Below are positions 55,710 to 64,000 of a DNA stretch of 64,000 nucleotides, one piece after another. The position numbers and the translations under genes were made by a program. Under the pieces are notes generated by a model. The model made no database searches. It was not told the origin of the DNA and saw only the letters and a program-made list of their open reading frames with translations. Each line of letters begins with the position of its first letter. The first letter of the stretch is position 1. This DNA is from Bacillota bacterium (GTDB lineage Bacteria > Bacillota > Dethiobacteria > Dethiobacterales > Dethiobacteraceae). The stretch covers positions 1 to 64,000 of the forward strand of contig JAAYMN010000019.1 of assembly GCA_012521345.1 (NCBI GenBank), in the 5' to 3' direction.

Positions 55710-55738
55710 TAGACACCGGGAGCCTTATCCTGTAGAAT
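55710..55738 (+). promoter_or_regulatory. Promoter of the amidase gene
   Basis: TAGACA (55710-55715) and TAGAAT (55733-55738), 17 apart, give a 5' leader of about 120 bases. The leader has ACTGGTTTC/GAAACAGT pairing at about 55768-55815 but matches no riboswitch I know. The stretch 55597-55709 holds a weak hairpin only. Confidence 0.5.
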
Positions 55739-55867
55739 TATAGTAAACCTTGGACGGGGAAGTCGATCACTGGTTTCTTTGCTTCTTTTTGCCTTGCTCG
55801 GCATGTCGAAACAGTTGACGGAAGCAGTTCTCCTGAACCCACACTAGAGAAAGAAGGTGAAATTAGT

Positions 55868-57148
55868 TTGAGAAACCGGAGGTATGTGCTTCTTGCCTGC
55901 TTTCTACTTTTCCTAACCTTTGCACTTTCCCAGACTGCCCATGCCGAGAACAGCAAAAAGGCAATTGTAACCACTGCCGTGCTTAATGTGCGGACAGGCC
56001 CTGCGACTTCCTACGAGCGGATAGGCACCGTTGCCGAAAACACAGTGCTGCCCGTGCTTGCCGAGCAAAACGGCTGGGTGCAGGTTCGCCTGCCTGACAG
56101 CAGGAGCGCCTGGGTTTGCGGGGATTATGTCAATGTCATAGACACAGCCTCCAAGCTAAGGGCGCGTGTCACGGCCGATGTTTTAAATGTCCGCACCGGC
56201 CCGTCCACAGTTTACGATCGTATCGGCACCGTTACGCTGGGAACTGTCCTGCCGGTATACTACAACGTGGGAGAATGGCTGCTGGTGGATTTGCCGGACG
56301 GAAGATCCGGCTGGATCTCGGGTACATATGCGGAAATTGAATACCCCGGACATGCGGCAGAAGGACGGCAAGTTGTCGTGGATGTCGAAGCCCTGAACAT
56401 CCACAGCGGGCCTGCTTTGCATCATCCCGTAATTGCCGTCGTCCCCAGGCGCACAGTTGCCGACATTGTGGCGGAACAGGACGGCTGGCTGCAGATCAAA
56501 CTGTCTTCGGGCTTAGTTGGCTGGGTTGCCGGCCAGAATGTTTCCGTAAAACCGTCTGAGTCCGGTGAAGGCGGCGGTGCTGATCCCGGCGCTCCCCTGT
56601 TCGGCAAGGTAATCGTCGTTGATCCCGGCCACGGCGGGACAAGCACCGGTGCCATCGGGCCTACCGGCCTCCTGGAAAAGAATGTGGTCCTGGACATCAG
56701 CCTGCGCTTGGCAGCCAAATTAAGTGATGCAGGGGCAAACGTCATCATGACCCGCAAGGGTGACTGGACAGTCTCCCTGGAAAGCCGGGAGAAAGTAGCC
56801 AACAGTGCCAATGCCGATTTGTTTGTCAGCGTTCACGCCAATGCCCACCTCAATCCCCTGATCGGCGGCACCGAAACTTACTACTATAAAGGCAAGGCGG
56901 CAAGTTCCGCCTCCTACCGGGCGGCGGCACTGATCCAGAATGAACTGGTCAAAGCCCTTGGCCTGCGCAACATCGGCGTTAAGCACGGAAACTTCCATGT
57001 CATCCGCGAAACCAACATGCCGGCCGTGCTTGCGGAAATAGCCTTTCTCTCCAACCCGGCGGAGGAAGCACTCCTGAAAACAGACGATTTCCGGGAAGCC
57101 GCCGCAAAAGCGATCTTGGCGGGCATTCTCAATTATTTCCGCTACTAG
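55868..57148 (+). CDS. N-acetylmuramoyl-L-alanine amidase with three SH3 domains
   Basis: Exported cell-wall hydrolase, 426 aa. Signal peptide at residues 1-26 (cut after TAHA), then three bacterial SH3 domains (about 32-78, 98-146, 165-212) sharing VLNVRTGP, and an Amidase_3 domain (about 240-426). Zinc ligands are in DPGHGG, LEKN and SVHANAH; the catalytic Glu is in LAEIAFLSNP. The start is TTG 55868 with AAGGTGA upstream. Confidence 0.95.
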   Translation: MRNRRYVLLACFLLFLTFALSQTAHAENSKKAIVTTAVLNVRTGPATSYERIGTVAENTVLPVLAEQNGWVQVRLPDSRSAWVCGDYVNVIDTASKLRARVTADVLNVRTGPSTVYDRIGTVTLGTVLPVYYNVGEWLLVDLPDGRSGWISGTYAEIEYPGHAAEGRQVVVDVEALNIHSGPALHHPVIAVVPRRTVADIVAEQDGWLQIKLSSGLVGWVAGQNVSVKPSESGEGGGADPGAPLFGKVIVVDPGHGGTSTGAIGPTGLLEKNVVLDISLRLAAKLSDAGANVIMTRKGDWTVSLESREKVANSANADLFVSVHANAHLNPLIGGTETYYYKGKAASSASYRAAALIQNELVKALGLRNIGVKHGNFHVIRETNMPAVLAEIAFLSNPAEEALLKTDDFREAAAKAILAGILNYFRY

Positions 57149-57479
57149 TTGGGCTGCTCTGCCAGGCAATGCAATACGCGTTTTTATCCTTTTTACCCCA
57201 AAACTTTGCTCAAAGAAAAGCGGCAGAGGGTTTTTCTGCGGCTGAAAGCAAAAGCAAAAAGCCGTACAATTGGACCTGATCGTTCAATTGTGCGGCTTTT
57301 TTATCACACCTGCACTGCCAACACGCACAAATGCAAGCAGCTTGGGCCCGGCAAAAGTGTCCACGACAAATACGGCAGCGCCTGCCCCTTCCCACGGCCT
57401 GGTCCGGCTCTGGCATCTTCATCCCGGAAGAAGAAACCCATTCCTTCACCATACAGATTAATGCCAAAAATACAAGATT
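57149..57479. other. Gene-free gap between amidase and TetR gene
   Basis: The gap contains the shared terminator at 57256-57302. The remaining bases show no promoter, repeat or convincing coding sequence; short frames here have neither ribosome sites nor family features. Confidence 0.5.
57256..57302. terminator. Bidirectional terminator after amidase
   Basis: AAAAAGCCG-T-ACAATTG pairs with CAATTGT-G-CGGCTTTTTT, about 16 bp with A/T tracts, between convergent genes. Confidence 0.88.
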
Positions 57480-58097
57480 TCATTTCTGCCGCTGCACTGC
57501 AATTCCCTCTTTAACGATGTGAACCAGCTTCTCTGCCAGTTCAGGCATCCCGTCATACTGTCCAGTCCTGTACATTTTTTTCGTAAAAAAGTGTGTTATC
57601 AAGGCATAAAAAATCTCTACAATCAGCTCTGAATCAATATCTTCCCTGATCAGTCCCCTCTTTTTATCTTTTTCAACCAACTGCTTCAGCAGTAAAAACC
57701 CCTCGTCCGAAAGACCCCGCAGCTTCTCAATGAAGTCGCCCTGGTCCAGTTCCATCTGCATGGCGACCTGGCCGTACAGCGGCTTCGTCTCCGCCCAGAC
57801 AAGAGCCGCCTTGATCATATATAAAAATGCGGAAAAAAAATCGGCCTCCGGATTTAAAATCCCGACTTTTTTTATTACTTCCAGCTTTTCTTTGCCAATC
57901 TCGCCAAGCATGTAAATATACAGGTCCTCTTTATCATTAAAGTATTGATAAAAGCTGCCCCTGGAAATGCCGGCATTTTTGACAATCTGATTTATTGAAG
58001 CTTCACTAAAGCGTTTTTTAGCAAATTCTTCAACTGCAGCCTTAAATATTCTGGCTTTTTTTGCCTGCGGCAGGTTAAAAAAAGTATTTTTGGGCAT
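57480..58097 (-). CDS. TetR-family regulator of the ABC exporter
   Basis: A 205-aa TetR protein. The DNA-binding region is FSEASINQIVKNAGISRGSFYQYFNDKEDLYIYMLG (about residues 30-65); the C-terminal ligand domain has a YfiR-like look. Start ATG 58097 with GGGAGG upstream. It faces the ABC exporter across two palindromes that cover both -35 elements, so it likely represses both directions. Confidence 0.94.
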   Translation of the reverse strand: MPKNTFFNLPQAKKARIFKAAVEEFAKKRFSEASINQIVKNAGISRGSFYQYFNDKEDLYIYMLGEIGKEKLEVIKKVGILNPEADFFSAFLYMIKAALVWAETKPLYGQVAMQMELDQGDFIEKLRGLSDEGFLLLKQLVEKDKKRGLIREDIDSELIVEIFYALITHFFTKKMYRTGQYDGMPELAEKLVHIVKEGIAVQRQK

Positions 58098-58117
58098 ACT
58101 CCCACCTCCCGGCAAAT

Positions 58118-58193
58118 ATCATAGCACAACTGCAAAAATATGACAATCTTGTCATATGACATGCTTGTCATATCACCCACTTTGCATTATACT
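58118..58193. promoter_or_regulatory. Divergent promoters under two tandem TetR operators
   Basis: Two palindromes TATGACA-N4-TGTCATA lie at 58139-58156 and 58155-58172, sharing two bases. Minus promoter: TTGTCA (58141-58146) and TATGAT (58118-58123), 17 apart. Plus promoter: TTGTCA (58165-58170) and TATACT (58188-58193), 17 apart. Each palindrome contains the -35 of one promoter. Confidence 0.9.
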
Positions 58194-58231
58194 GCTGTTA
58201 TAACCGTATGCTGCCCTTGTAAAGGAGGCGG

Positions 58232-59107
58232 ATGCCCGTGCTGACTGTAAAAAACCTGTATTACAGATACCCGGAAAGCAAAAATGATGTAATCCGCGGC
58301 ATTGATTTCTCCATTGAGGAAGGGGAGATTTTTGGTTTCCTCGGCCTTTCCGACGCAGGCAAGAGCACAACGCAAAAGATTCTTATAAAATTACTGCGCG
58401 ATTACCGGGGTGAGATCATCTACCGCGGCAAGCCGCTAAACAGCTACGACGACGAGTTTTACCAGGATATCGGCGTCTGCTTTGAAATGCCCATCTCCTT
58501 TTCCAAGTTAACGGCCATGGAGAACCTGCAATTCTTTCAAAAACTGTACAAAAACACAGTCGACGTCGAGCCGCTGCTGCGGCGCCTCGGTCTGTGTGAA
58601 GACCGGCACAAAAAAGCAGGCGAATTCTCAAAAGGCATGAAAATCCGCCTAAATTTCGTGCGTGTCCTGCTGAACAACCCGAAATTCCTCTTTCTCGATG
58701 AACCGACCAACGGGCTGGACCCCGGCAATGCCCGCATCGTTAAAGACATGATCCTGGAATTCAAAAAAGCAGGCGGTACAGTTTTTTTGACCAGCCATAT
58801 CATGGGCGATGTTGATGAACTGTGTGACCGAGTCGCCTTTATTGCCGACGGCGAACTGCGGGAAATAGATTCGCCCCGCAATCTGAAAATCAAGTATGGG
58901 AAACGTACAGTGAAAATAGAGTACCGGGAAAACAACGAACTGAAAACAAGCGAGTTCACCATGGAAGAAATCAAGACGCAGCCGTTTTTTGACTTTCTCC
59001 GAACAAAAAAAATTGAAACAATCCACAGCGGAGAAACCACACTGGAAGAAATCTTCATCAAGGTAACGGGGGTGGCGCTTCATGACCAGACTGCCCGTTC
59101 TGATTAA
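58232..59107 (+). CDS. ABC-2 exporter ATP-binding protein
   Basis: A 291-aa ABC ATPase. Walker A is GLSDAGKST (an Asp replaces the usual Asn/Gly, but Gly and Lys-Ser are kept). The signature is degenerate (FSKGMKIRLNF), Walker B is FLFLDEPTNGLDP and the switch His is in TSHIM. Its C-terminal 70 residues are an ABC-2-type tail. AGGAGG lies 5 bases before ATG 58232. It overlaps the first permease gene by 26 bases. Confidence 0.95.
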   Translation: MPVLTVKNLYYRYPESKNDVIRGIDFSIEEGEIFGFLGLSDAGKSTTQKILIKLLRDYRGEIIYRGKPLNSYDDEFYQDIGVCFEMPISFSKLTAMENLQFFQKLYKNTVDVEPLLRRLGLCEDRHKKAGEFSKGMKIRLNFVRVLLNNPKFLFLDEPTNGLDPGNARIVKDMILEFKKAGGTVFLTSHIMGDVDELCDRVAFIADGELREIDSPRNLKIKYGKRTVKIEYRENNELKTSEFTMEEIKTQPFFDFLRTKKIETIHSGETTLEEIFIKVTGVALHDQTARSD

Positions 59108-59808
59108 AGGTGAATTTGACAGGCTTAAGAAATACAATTTATTTACAACCAATATGGTTGTCCTGGTCTTTTGGGTGCTATTGGCCTGGTTCTTGGAAGG
59201 CGAAGTCCTGCTTGAATTCATACCGAGCATCTTCCTGATGGAAAGCATTATGATGACCATCCTGCTGGTCGGGGCAACACTTTTCTATGAAAAAAAAGAG
59301 CACACCATCAACTCCATCATGGTGTCCCCCCGTCAGCGAAAATGAATCCCTTGCAGCCAAAGTAATTGTCGGCGCGCTGAACGCCCTGATGACAGTTGTT
59401 TTCATATCCGCCACAGTCTTTATAGTCAAAAATGTAACCTACAATTACATTCTGCTTGCTCCCGCCGTTGTCCTTGTGACAGTTTTGCACACGCTGATTG
59501 GCATCCTTTTGTCGTATTCATCCAGGGACTTCACATCCCTCCTGGTAAACTTTATAGTTTACGCTTTTGTTTTTCTCATGCCCTCTGTCCTCGCCGCCTT
59601 CGGCATCATCAGCCCCGACTTTGCCAAATACCTCATTGTCCTGCCGCCGGAGGCATCAAGCATTATTATTCACGCCGGTTTCACAAACATAACAGCCTGG
59701 AAGATCCTGTTCGGCTACGGCTATTTGCTGGTTATATCCCTGCTATTGTATTACTTCTCCGTTAAGCCGAAGTTTCATGAATACCTGATGAAAGAAATGG
59801 GGGTCTAA
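59082..59808 (+). pseudogene. ABC-2 permease 1, frameshifted
   Basis: The first 83 codons (TRLPVLIKGEFDRLKK ... NSIMVSP) are followed by a frame change at a run of six C (59326-59331). Reading as if there were five C restores an uninterrupted protein of about 241 aa (VSPVSENESLAAKVIV ... EYLMKEMGV) with five to six transmembrane helices. As written, translation stops at 59345. It may be a true mutation, phase variation, a +1 frameshift or a base-call error. It overlaps the ATPase gene, so coupling is expected. Confidence 0.85.
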
Positions 59809-59811
59809 CCC

Positions 59812-60466
59812 GTGCTCCTGACACTGGCCAAATTTGAACTGAAAAATTTGCTGCGGGATAAGATGACAAGCGTAATGATCGCCTATCCCTTGGTCCTGGG
59901 CGGCATCGGCAAATATTTAATTGCAAGCAACCTTGTTGAAGGTCAGGCCTTGAGCATTATCGCCATGGTACTTACAATCATGGCAGGCGTGGCATACGGT
60001 GCCATGTCCGGTTTTTCCCTGCTTGACGACCGCGACGACCAGGTATTTGCCTCCATTCAGATTTCCCCCGTCTCCCTTAACTTTTATATCTGGTTTAAAG
60101 TGGTTTTTGCCTACTGCCTGGCCGTGCTCTCCGGCTTTTTTATCATCTTTCTTCTTGCTGTCTTTGACCTGGCATACGCTCAGATGCTGCTGGTTGCCGC
60201 TGCCTCCGCCCTGCAGACACCAATTGTCGCCTTTTTTATCAATGCCTTTGCCAATAACAAGGTGGAAGGTTTTGCCGCCATGAAAGCGGCAGGCTTCATC
60301 ACCATGCTGCCGCCTGTTGCCGCTTTCTTTTTCCTCGACTGGAAAGAATGGCTGTTTGCCTTCTCGCCGGGATAGTTTTTACCAGTACATCACCATCGGT
60401 ATTGCTTACAATCTTGTACTCATTGCCCTGGCCTGTTTGCTCTTTCGCAGAAAAAACCAGGTGTAA
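59812..60466 (+). pseudogene. ABC-2 permease 2, frameshifted near the end
   Basis: Frame one from GTG 59812 gives 187 residues with five or more transmembrane helices and ends at TAG 60373, just after a GGG (60369-60371). Removing one G restores SPDSFYQYITIGIAYN and continues to 60466, ending FRRKNQV, completing the sixth helix and a basic tail (about 217 aa). GGGGG 7 bases before the start is the ribosome site. Same single-base gain as its neighbour. Confidence 0.8.
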
Positions 60467-60580
60467 TTAAACCACATTCTTTATTTCTCCTTGTTGTGTA
60501 CTACAAATTGCAGCATTTTATCGGACTGCCGTCAAACCCGCGCCGATCCTGGTTTGCACGTTCGGTCATGCCGGATGTTT

Positions 60581-61477
60581 CTATGCCTGCAAAATGTTCA
60601 ACCTGGTTAAAATCTCCAGGACACCTATTGCAAGCAAAAAAATTGCCGAGAGAATTAAAAAGAGAACACCCGTTGCAGATACTCCCTGCTTTGTTTGCAC
60701 TTCTCCATCCTCTTCAGGCTGCTTTTCTCCCCTGACACTGCTTAAGAGAAAAATCGATAGGCCAAGGCCGGTAAAAGCAACGACATGCAGCCACACCGGC
60801 ATCACCGACTGAAAAGACCTATCAAAAGCTCCTCCCAAAAGAATTGCGCATAGATTCGCGGCAGCATGAAAAAGCATCGAGGTCGCTATAGAGCCCGTTT
60901 TGTCCAGCAAATATCCCATGCCCAGCCCAAGGATGCCGGCAGGTATTACTTCACTGATTCCATTTAAAATATGGAAAAAACCAAAAATGATGGCCGTTAT
61001 AACAAAACCATATCTTTTGCTGTAGCCTTCATATGCTTTCTGCATAAGTCCCCTGAAGAAAGTCTCCTCACAAATCGGGGCAAGAACAACCGTACCTATA
61101 ACAAGAAGATAACTCTGATATATGGATGGAACGGTTTGTTCGGCGCCGGTCATTACACCAATTCCGGCATCCAGCAGCATGCGTATACTTTTTGAGATAT
61201 AAAATGCAAAAAACCACATGCAGACACCGGAGAAAATACTGATCATCACGTTCCGCCCTGCTGTTTTTCTGAACCTGTATACTTCTTCAACCGGCCAGTC
61301 GTTAACCCGTGCCAGTAAAAGCGCCGGAAACAGGATGTAGACAAATTCATTAATCCATAAGTTTGTTCCCAGGCCAAGTATCGGCTGGAACAGTGCACTG
61401 CCTGCAAGTGTTAGCACCGCCGTTATGAAAAACAGAGTATTTGCCTGGGCAACGGTAGGTGATTCCTGTTTATTCAT
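60581..61477 (-). CDS. CPBP-family intramembrane protease
   Basis: A 298-aa multi-pass membrane protein with the CPBP (Abi) motifs: EETFFRG (motif 1, about residue 146), FGFFHILNG (motif 2) and HAAAN (motif 3). Relatives are the Rce1-like glutamate proteases, often linked to bacteriocin self-immunity. The C-terminal 80 residues add two or three helices. It is convergent with the ABC exporter and 17 bases after the hypothetical gene. Confidence 0.9.
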   Translation of the reverse strand: MNKQESPTVAQANTLFFITAVLTLAGSALFQPILGLGTNLWINEFVYILFPALLLARVNDWPVEEVYRFRKTAGRNVMISIFSGVCMWFFAFYISKSIRMLLDAGIGVMTGAEQTVPSIYQSYLLVIGTVVLAPICEETFFRGLMQKAYEGYSKRYGFVITAIIFGFFHILNGISEVIPAGILGLGMGYLLDKTGSIATSMLFHAAANLCAILLGGAFDRSFQSVMPVWLHVVAFTGLGLSIFLLSSVRGEKQPEEDGEVQTKQGVSATGVLFLILSAIFLLAIGVLEILTRLNILQA

Positions 61478-61494
61478 AAAGCCCTCCCCAAATG

Positions 61495-62280
61495 CTATTC
61501 CTTTAAAAATACATACAATTGGCCGTCGGCATTTTCACAAGTCAGTTTGATTTGATATTCTCCTGCAGGCAGTGTTGTCTGGAGCTGGTCGCAGATCCTG
61601 TTGTGTTCAGAGTGGACCAAACCGATATAGTGTACATTTTCACCACTGAAGTCAACAGATACAATCCCCTGTTTGGCAGAAGTATAGACAGACAAGCCAA
61701 TTTCTTTGTTTTTGTCTAGTTGAAGCGTGTAGATAACTTCCTCATTGCTACTTCGCCCTGCCAGGTCGGTTGAATATATTTCCACATAACCTTTTGGAGG
61801 ATTGTTCAAATCACCTTTGTGTATTTTTAACAGCCTTTCAAACTCGGATATTTCAACAGCACTTTCCTGATGACCAATGGCTATCTCGCCGCTTTTTTTC
61901 TCACTGGTCAAATATACGGAATAGCTGCCTTTACCCATAATAAACGCTGCCGATATTGATGAATTGCCTGTGAACTTACCAACCTTAAAGTTGGCCTCCC
62001 GGCTTTTCAAACCCAATATTTCCGCCTCGCTGACAATTTTAACCTCTTTTTCTCCCTCAGCGTCTGACTGCAGCATAAATTCAACCTTGGAGGGCACATC
62101 CAACGCATTCGTAAAAAGAAGCTCATTATTCCTGGCCTTCTCACTTAAATCAACAATCACCTTTTCAAACCTTGACGGAAGATTGAATTTGCCCTTGCTT
62201 TTATCCAGTGCATCCAATGCAACTAGTAAGACCCCGACGATAACACATAATCTTAGGATAGCAAATACTGATTTTTTCAT
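61495..62280 (-). CDS. Exported hypothetical protein
   Basis: I do not recognise this 261-aa protein. A signal-anchor segment (residues 3-23) is followed by a largely beta-stranded outside domain; two similar halves (around GSYSVYLTSEKKSGEIAIGHQ and EIGLSVYTSAKQGIVSVDFSG) suggest a duplicated beta-sandwich. It has one Cys near the C-terminus and one at the signal. It is in a unit with the CPBP protease, which could process it (inference). Start ATG 62280 with GGGAGG upstream. Confidence 0.75.
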   Translation of the reverse strand: MKKSVFAILRLCVIVGVLLVALDALDKSKGKFNLPSRFEKVIVDLSEKARNNELLFTNALDVPSKVEFMLQSDAEGEKEVKIVSEAEILGLKSREANFKVGKFTGNSSISAAFIMGKGSYSVYLTSEKKSGEIAIGHQESAVEISEFERLLKIHKGDLNNPPKGYVEIYSTDLAGRSSNEEVIYTLQLDKNKEIGLSVYTSAKQGIVSVDFSGENVHYIGLVHSEHNRICDQLQTTLPAGEYQIKLTCENADGQLYVFLKE

Positions 62281-62360
62281 AAAAAGCCTCCCATCCCCGG
62301 GCACCTATATATGCCCTGCTCGCCACGGCATTGCGAAAAGTATACGCATTTGAATACAAT

Positions 62361-62404
62361 ATAACACCCCGGGAATTACTTTACAGTATTTCTCAAGGTG
62401 TTAT
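62361..62404. repeat. Inverted repeat between Nudix and hypothetical genes
   Basis: ATAACACC and GGTGTTAT, 28 bases apart, with an inner partial helix. Without a clear T-run it may be a weak terminator for the Nudix gene. Confidence 0.4.
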
Positions 62405-62441
62405 GCAATTTCCTTTGCTTTTTCTCCAACAGTACCAACTT

Positions 62442-62828
62442 TCATTGACTTCCGATCAGCAACTGCACCAGGGGAACGTCTGCTGGTGCCATTTTTATTT
62501 TTACAAGCTCTCCGGCTTCCAGCCACCTGTATTCATCATGATCTGTAAGCTCAATTTTTCCCCAAGCAATTCTGGCCCTGTAGGCCAGCAGCCTTATGGT
62601 AAAATCCCCGTACCGATGAACATTTTCCCCGATATATTCTCCCACTTCTATTTCCACATTCATTTCTTCCCGCAATTCTCTTCGCAAGCCTTCTTCCGGC
62701 GCCTCGTTCTCTTTAACCTTGCCACCTGGAAACTCCCAATAACCTGCCAGTTTCATTCCCGGTTTTCTCTTTGCCACCAGTACTTTTCCCTCTTCATTTT
62801 CTATAACTGCCGCTACAACATCAATCAT
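62442..62828 (-). CDS. Nudix hydrolase (MutT/NudG-like)
   Basis: A 128-aa Nudix enzyme. The Nudix box fits G-x5-E-x7-REU-xEE: GGKVKENEAPEEGLRREL followed by REEM. Length and order fit CTP pyrophosphohydrolase/8-oxo-dGTP phosphatase. ATG 62828 has AGGGAG upstream; it starts 4 bases after the DUF2357 gene stop, so the two are co-transcribed. Confidence 0.93.
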   Translation of the reverse strand: MIDVVAAVIENEEGKVLVAKRKPGMKLAGYWEFPGGKVKENEAPEEGLRRELREEMNVEIEVGEYIGENVHRYGDFTIRLLAYRARIAWGKIELTDHDEYRWLEAGELVKIKMAPADVPLVQLLIGSQ

Positions 62829-62832
62829 TAGT

Positions 62833-64000
62833 TCACTCCCTAGAATCTCTTTCAATTTGCAACCATTTTTTCCAAAAAGCAATGATCTCACGTAACACTC
62901 TCGCAGGTCTTTTTTTGAGAAGTGAAAAATCAAATACCCTCTGCTTTTTCCCCACAGTTACTTTAAAGCTTTCATCATCTATTCTTTCAACTAATAATCC
63001 CGGAAACTCCATGGAATACATTTTGTCTGATTCACGTATCAGCTTATTTTTAAAATTAACACTAACACAATCTTGAAACCGTTTTAATTCACGCCACAAT
63101 CTAACTTCAAGTTGTTTTAGATGAAGTTCGGGATATATGCTAGCCTCTTTCAATAGTTGCCATGTTGTCCGCAGCGGAAATCTAGGCCCATAATCACCTG
63201 GTCTAATGGGGGTAGGGAGTTTTAGCCATTCTTCTATCTCAAAAACTACGGCAAGTTGATCAGGCTCACTCCCACCAGGCACTTCTTTAATTTGCCTTCG
63301 TGGTATAATTTTATAACTGCTAATTTTCCCTATAAAATGTATTCCTTGTTCTTCAGTAACACTAAACTTTCCTTTCGATTGATATATTGCTACATATTCC
63401 AGTTCACTGAGATAATGTTGCACATATTTTAAATATGTGTAATAAAAACTATACTTCAAAAAAATACTTAAATGTTCCTTCTTCCTTAGTGGACCAATTA
63501 AAACATTTCTTTTTTCATCTTTAGTAAGGTATTCCCTAGTGCCTTCTTGTATAATTGTTCGTTCAAAAGCACTTTCCGGTGTTTCCCAAATTAGTTGTTC
63601 CAACAGTTCTTCTACAAGTTGTGTCTGCCCTGGAAGAAAAGGCAAAGCGCCAATACCAACCTGTTCTATACTTTCATAAAACTTGGAGGGTCTACCTTCC
63701 TTTTTGCCTGCATATGCCAATTCATCATTATGGGGAAAAAGGATAAATGCACCAAACACATTTCTATTTAAGTTATTTCGGCTAATAATGGCATCACGAT
63801 AACGATGCATTGTATTAATAGTATCTTCTGGTGGTCCTGGTTGGTTAAATTTTTGGACATAATCTTTGTCTACACAAATACGATATTTTGCATCAAAGAT
63901 GTAATGGTATTGCACCTTTGTCCCGCTTTTCTCTAGTTTTAAAACATTATCAGGTTCTTGTTTAATAGTTGGTAAATTAATAAAAGAACAGTTGTATATA
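62833..64000 (-). CDS. DUF2357-type nuclease-domain protein, 3' part only
   Basis: The C-terminal 388 codons of a gene that continues past the right edge (the frame stays open to 64000; GTG 63915 is merely internal). The sequence YIFDAKYRICVD suggests a PD-(D/E)XK nuclease core, with the acidic motif and DAK. The region is clearly AT-richer than the rest, with different codon use. Family members are found beside McrB-like AAA+ proteins in restriction-type loci. The coupled Nudix gene downstream is unusual. Confidence 0.7.
   Translation of the reverse strand, partial: IYNCSFINLPTIKQEPDNVLKLEKSGTKVQYHYIFDAKYRICVDKDYVQKFNQPGPPEDTINTMHRYRDAIISRNNLNRNVFGAFILFPHNDELAYAGKKEGRPSKFYESIEQVGIGALPFLPGQTQLVEELLEQLIWETPESAFERTIIQEGTREYLTKDEKRNVLIGPLRKKEHLSIFLKYSFYYTYLKYVQHYLSELEYVAIYQSKGKFSVTEEQGIHFIGKISSYKIIPRRQIKEVPGGSEPDQLAVVFEIEEWLKLPTPIRPGDYGPRFPLRTTWQLLKEASIYPELHLKQLEVRLWRELKRFQDCVSVNFKNKLIRESDKMYSMEFPGLLVERIDDESFKVTVGKKQRVFDFSLLKKRPARVLREIIAFWKKWLQIERDSRE

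Noticed and set aside
55740-55867. Cyclic-di-AMP or cyclic-di-GMP riboswitch in the amidase leader
   Set aside because: The leader pairs weakly and lacks the conserved cores of these classes.
57210-57467. 85-aa minus-strand Cys-rich frame after the TetR gene
   Set aside because: It runs across the bidirectional terminator and has no ribosome site; cysteine pattern fits no metal motif.

Overview
The window reads as the chromosome of an anaerobic, endospore-forming Clostridia-class Firmicute (Peptococcaceae / Thermoanaerobacterales / Syntrophomonas-like; I cannot place it more precisely). The evidence is spoVK and spoVS, two promoter matches to sporulation sigma-H, a T-box riboswitch, a Bacillus-type LexA system, a SCIFF ribosomal peptide with its radical-SAM maturase (a Clostridia hallmark), a sodium-pumping decarboxylase module, paired corrinoid methyl-carrier proteins and the selenium-associated YedF. 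Base composition is moderately GC-rich over most of the window and visibly AT-richer over roughly the last 1.2 kb. No rRNA, tRNA, CRISPR array or insertion sequence was seen.

Left part (1-24.3 kb): a truncated ROK-family gene, then leuA behind a leucine T-box. Next comes the divergent yneA/lexA SOS locus with three LexA boxes, then nth, copA and glnA. A long minus-strand block follows whose order matches Bacillus subtilis closely: miaB-mutS-mutL-miaA-hfq, spoVK-hflX-ynbB-glnA. It is interrupted by a NifS-like cysteine desulfurase with a LysR regulator, a HutP-family protein, SOS-controlled dinB and a VanW protein.

Middle (24.3-50.4 kb): a sodium-pump operon (gamma, biotin carrier, beta) without its carboxyltransferase, then a PHP phosphoesterase, an M19 dipeptidase, spoVS, ymdB, a hypothetical gene with a sigma-H-like promoter, rny with an upstream ncRNA candidate, recX-recA, thpR, a membrane phosphoesterase, cinA, mnmA, yigZ, rarA, and the SCIFF pair scfB/scfA. 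Then two tandem corrinoid proteins, the yajC-tgt-queA-queH queuosine cluster and ruvCAB. LexA-type boxes precede yneA, lexA, dinB, recA and probably ruvC, so a large part of the SOS regulon lies here.

Right part (50.4-64 kb) is more accessory: yedF; an MMPL/RND exporter with a YhgE-like secreted partner and a divergent TetR regulator; a three-SH3 cell-wall amidase; a second TetR gene facing an ABC-2 exporter across two tandem palindromes, with both permease genes frameshifted; a CPBP protease; a secreted hypothetical; a Nudix hydrolase; and at the edge the AT-rich end of a DUF2357-type nuclease gene that probably belongs to a McrBC-like defence locus outside the window.
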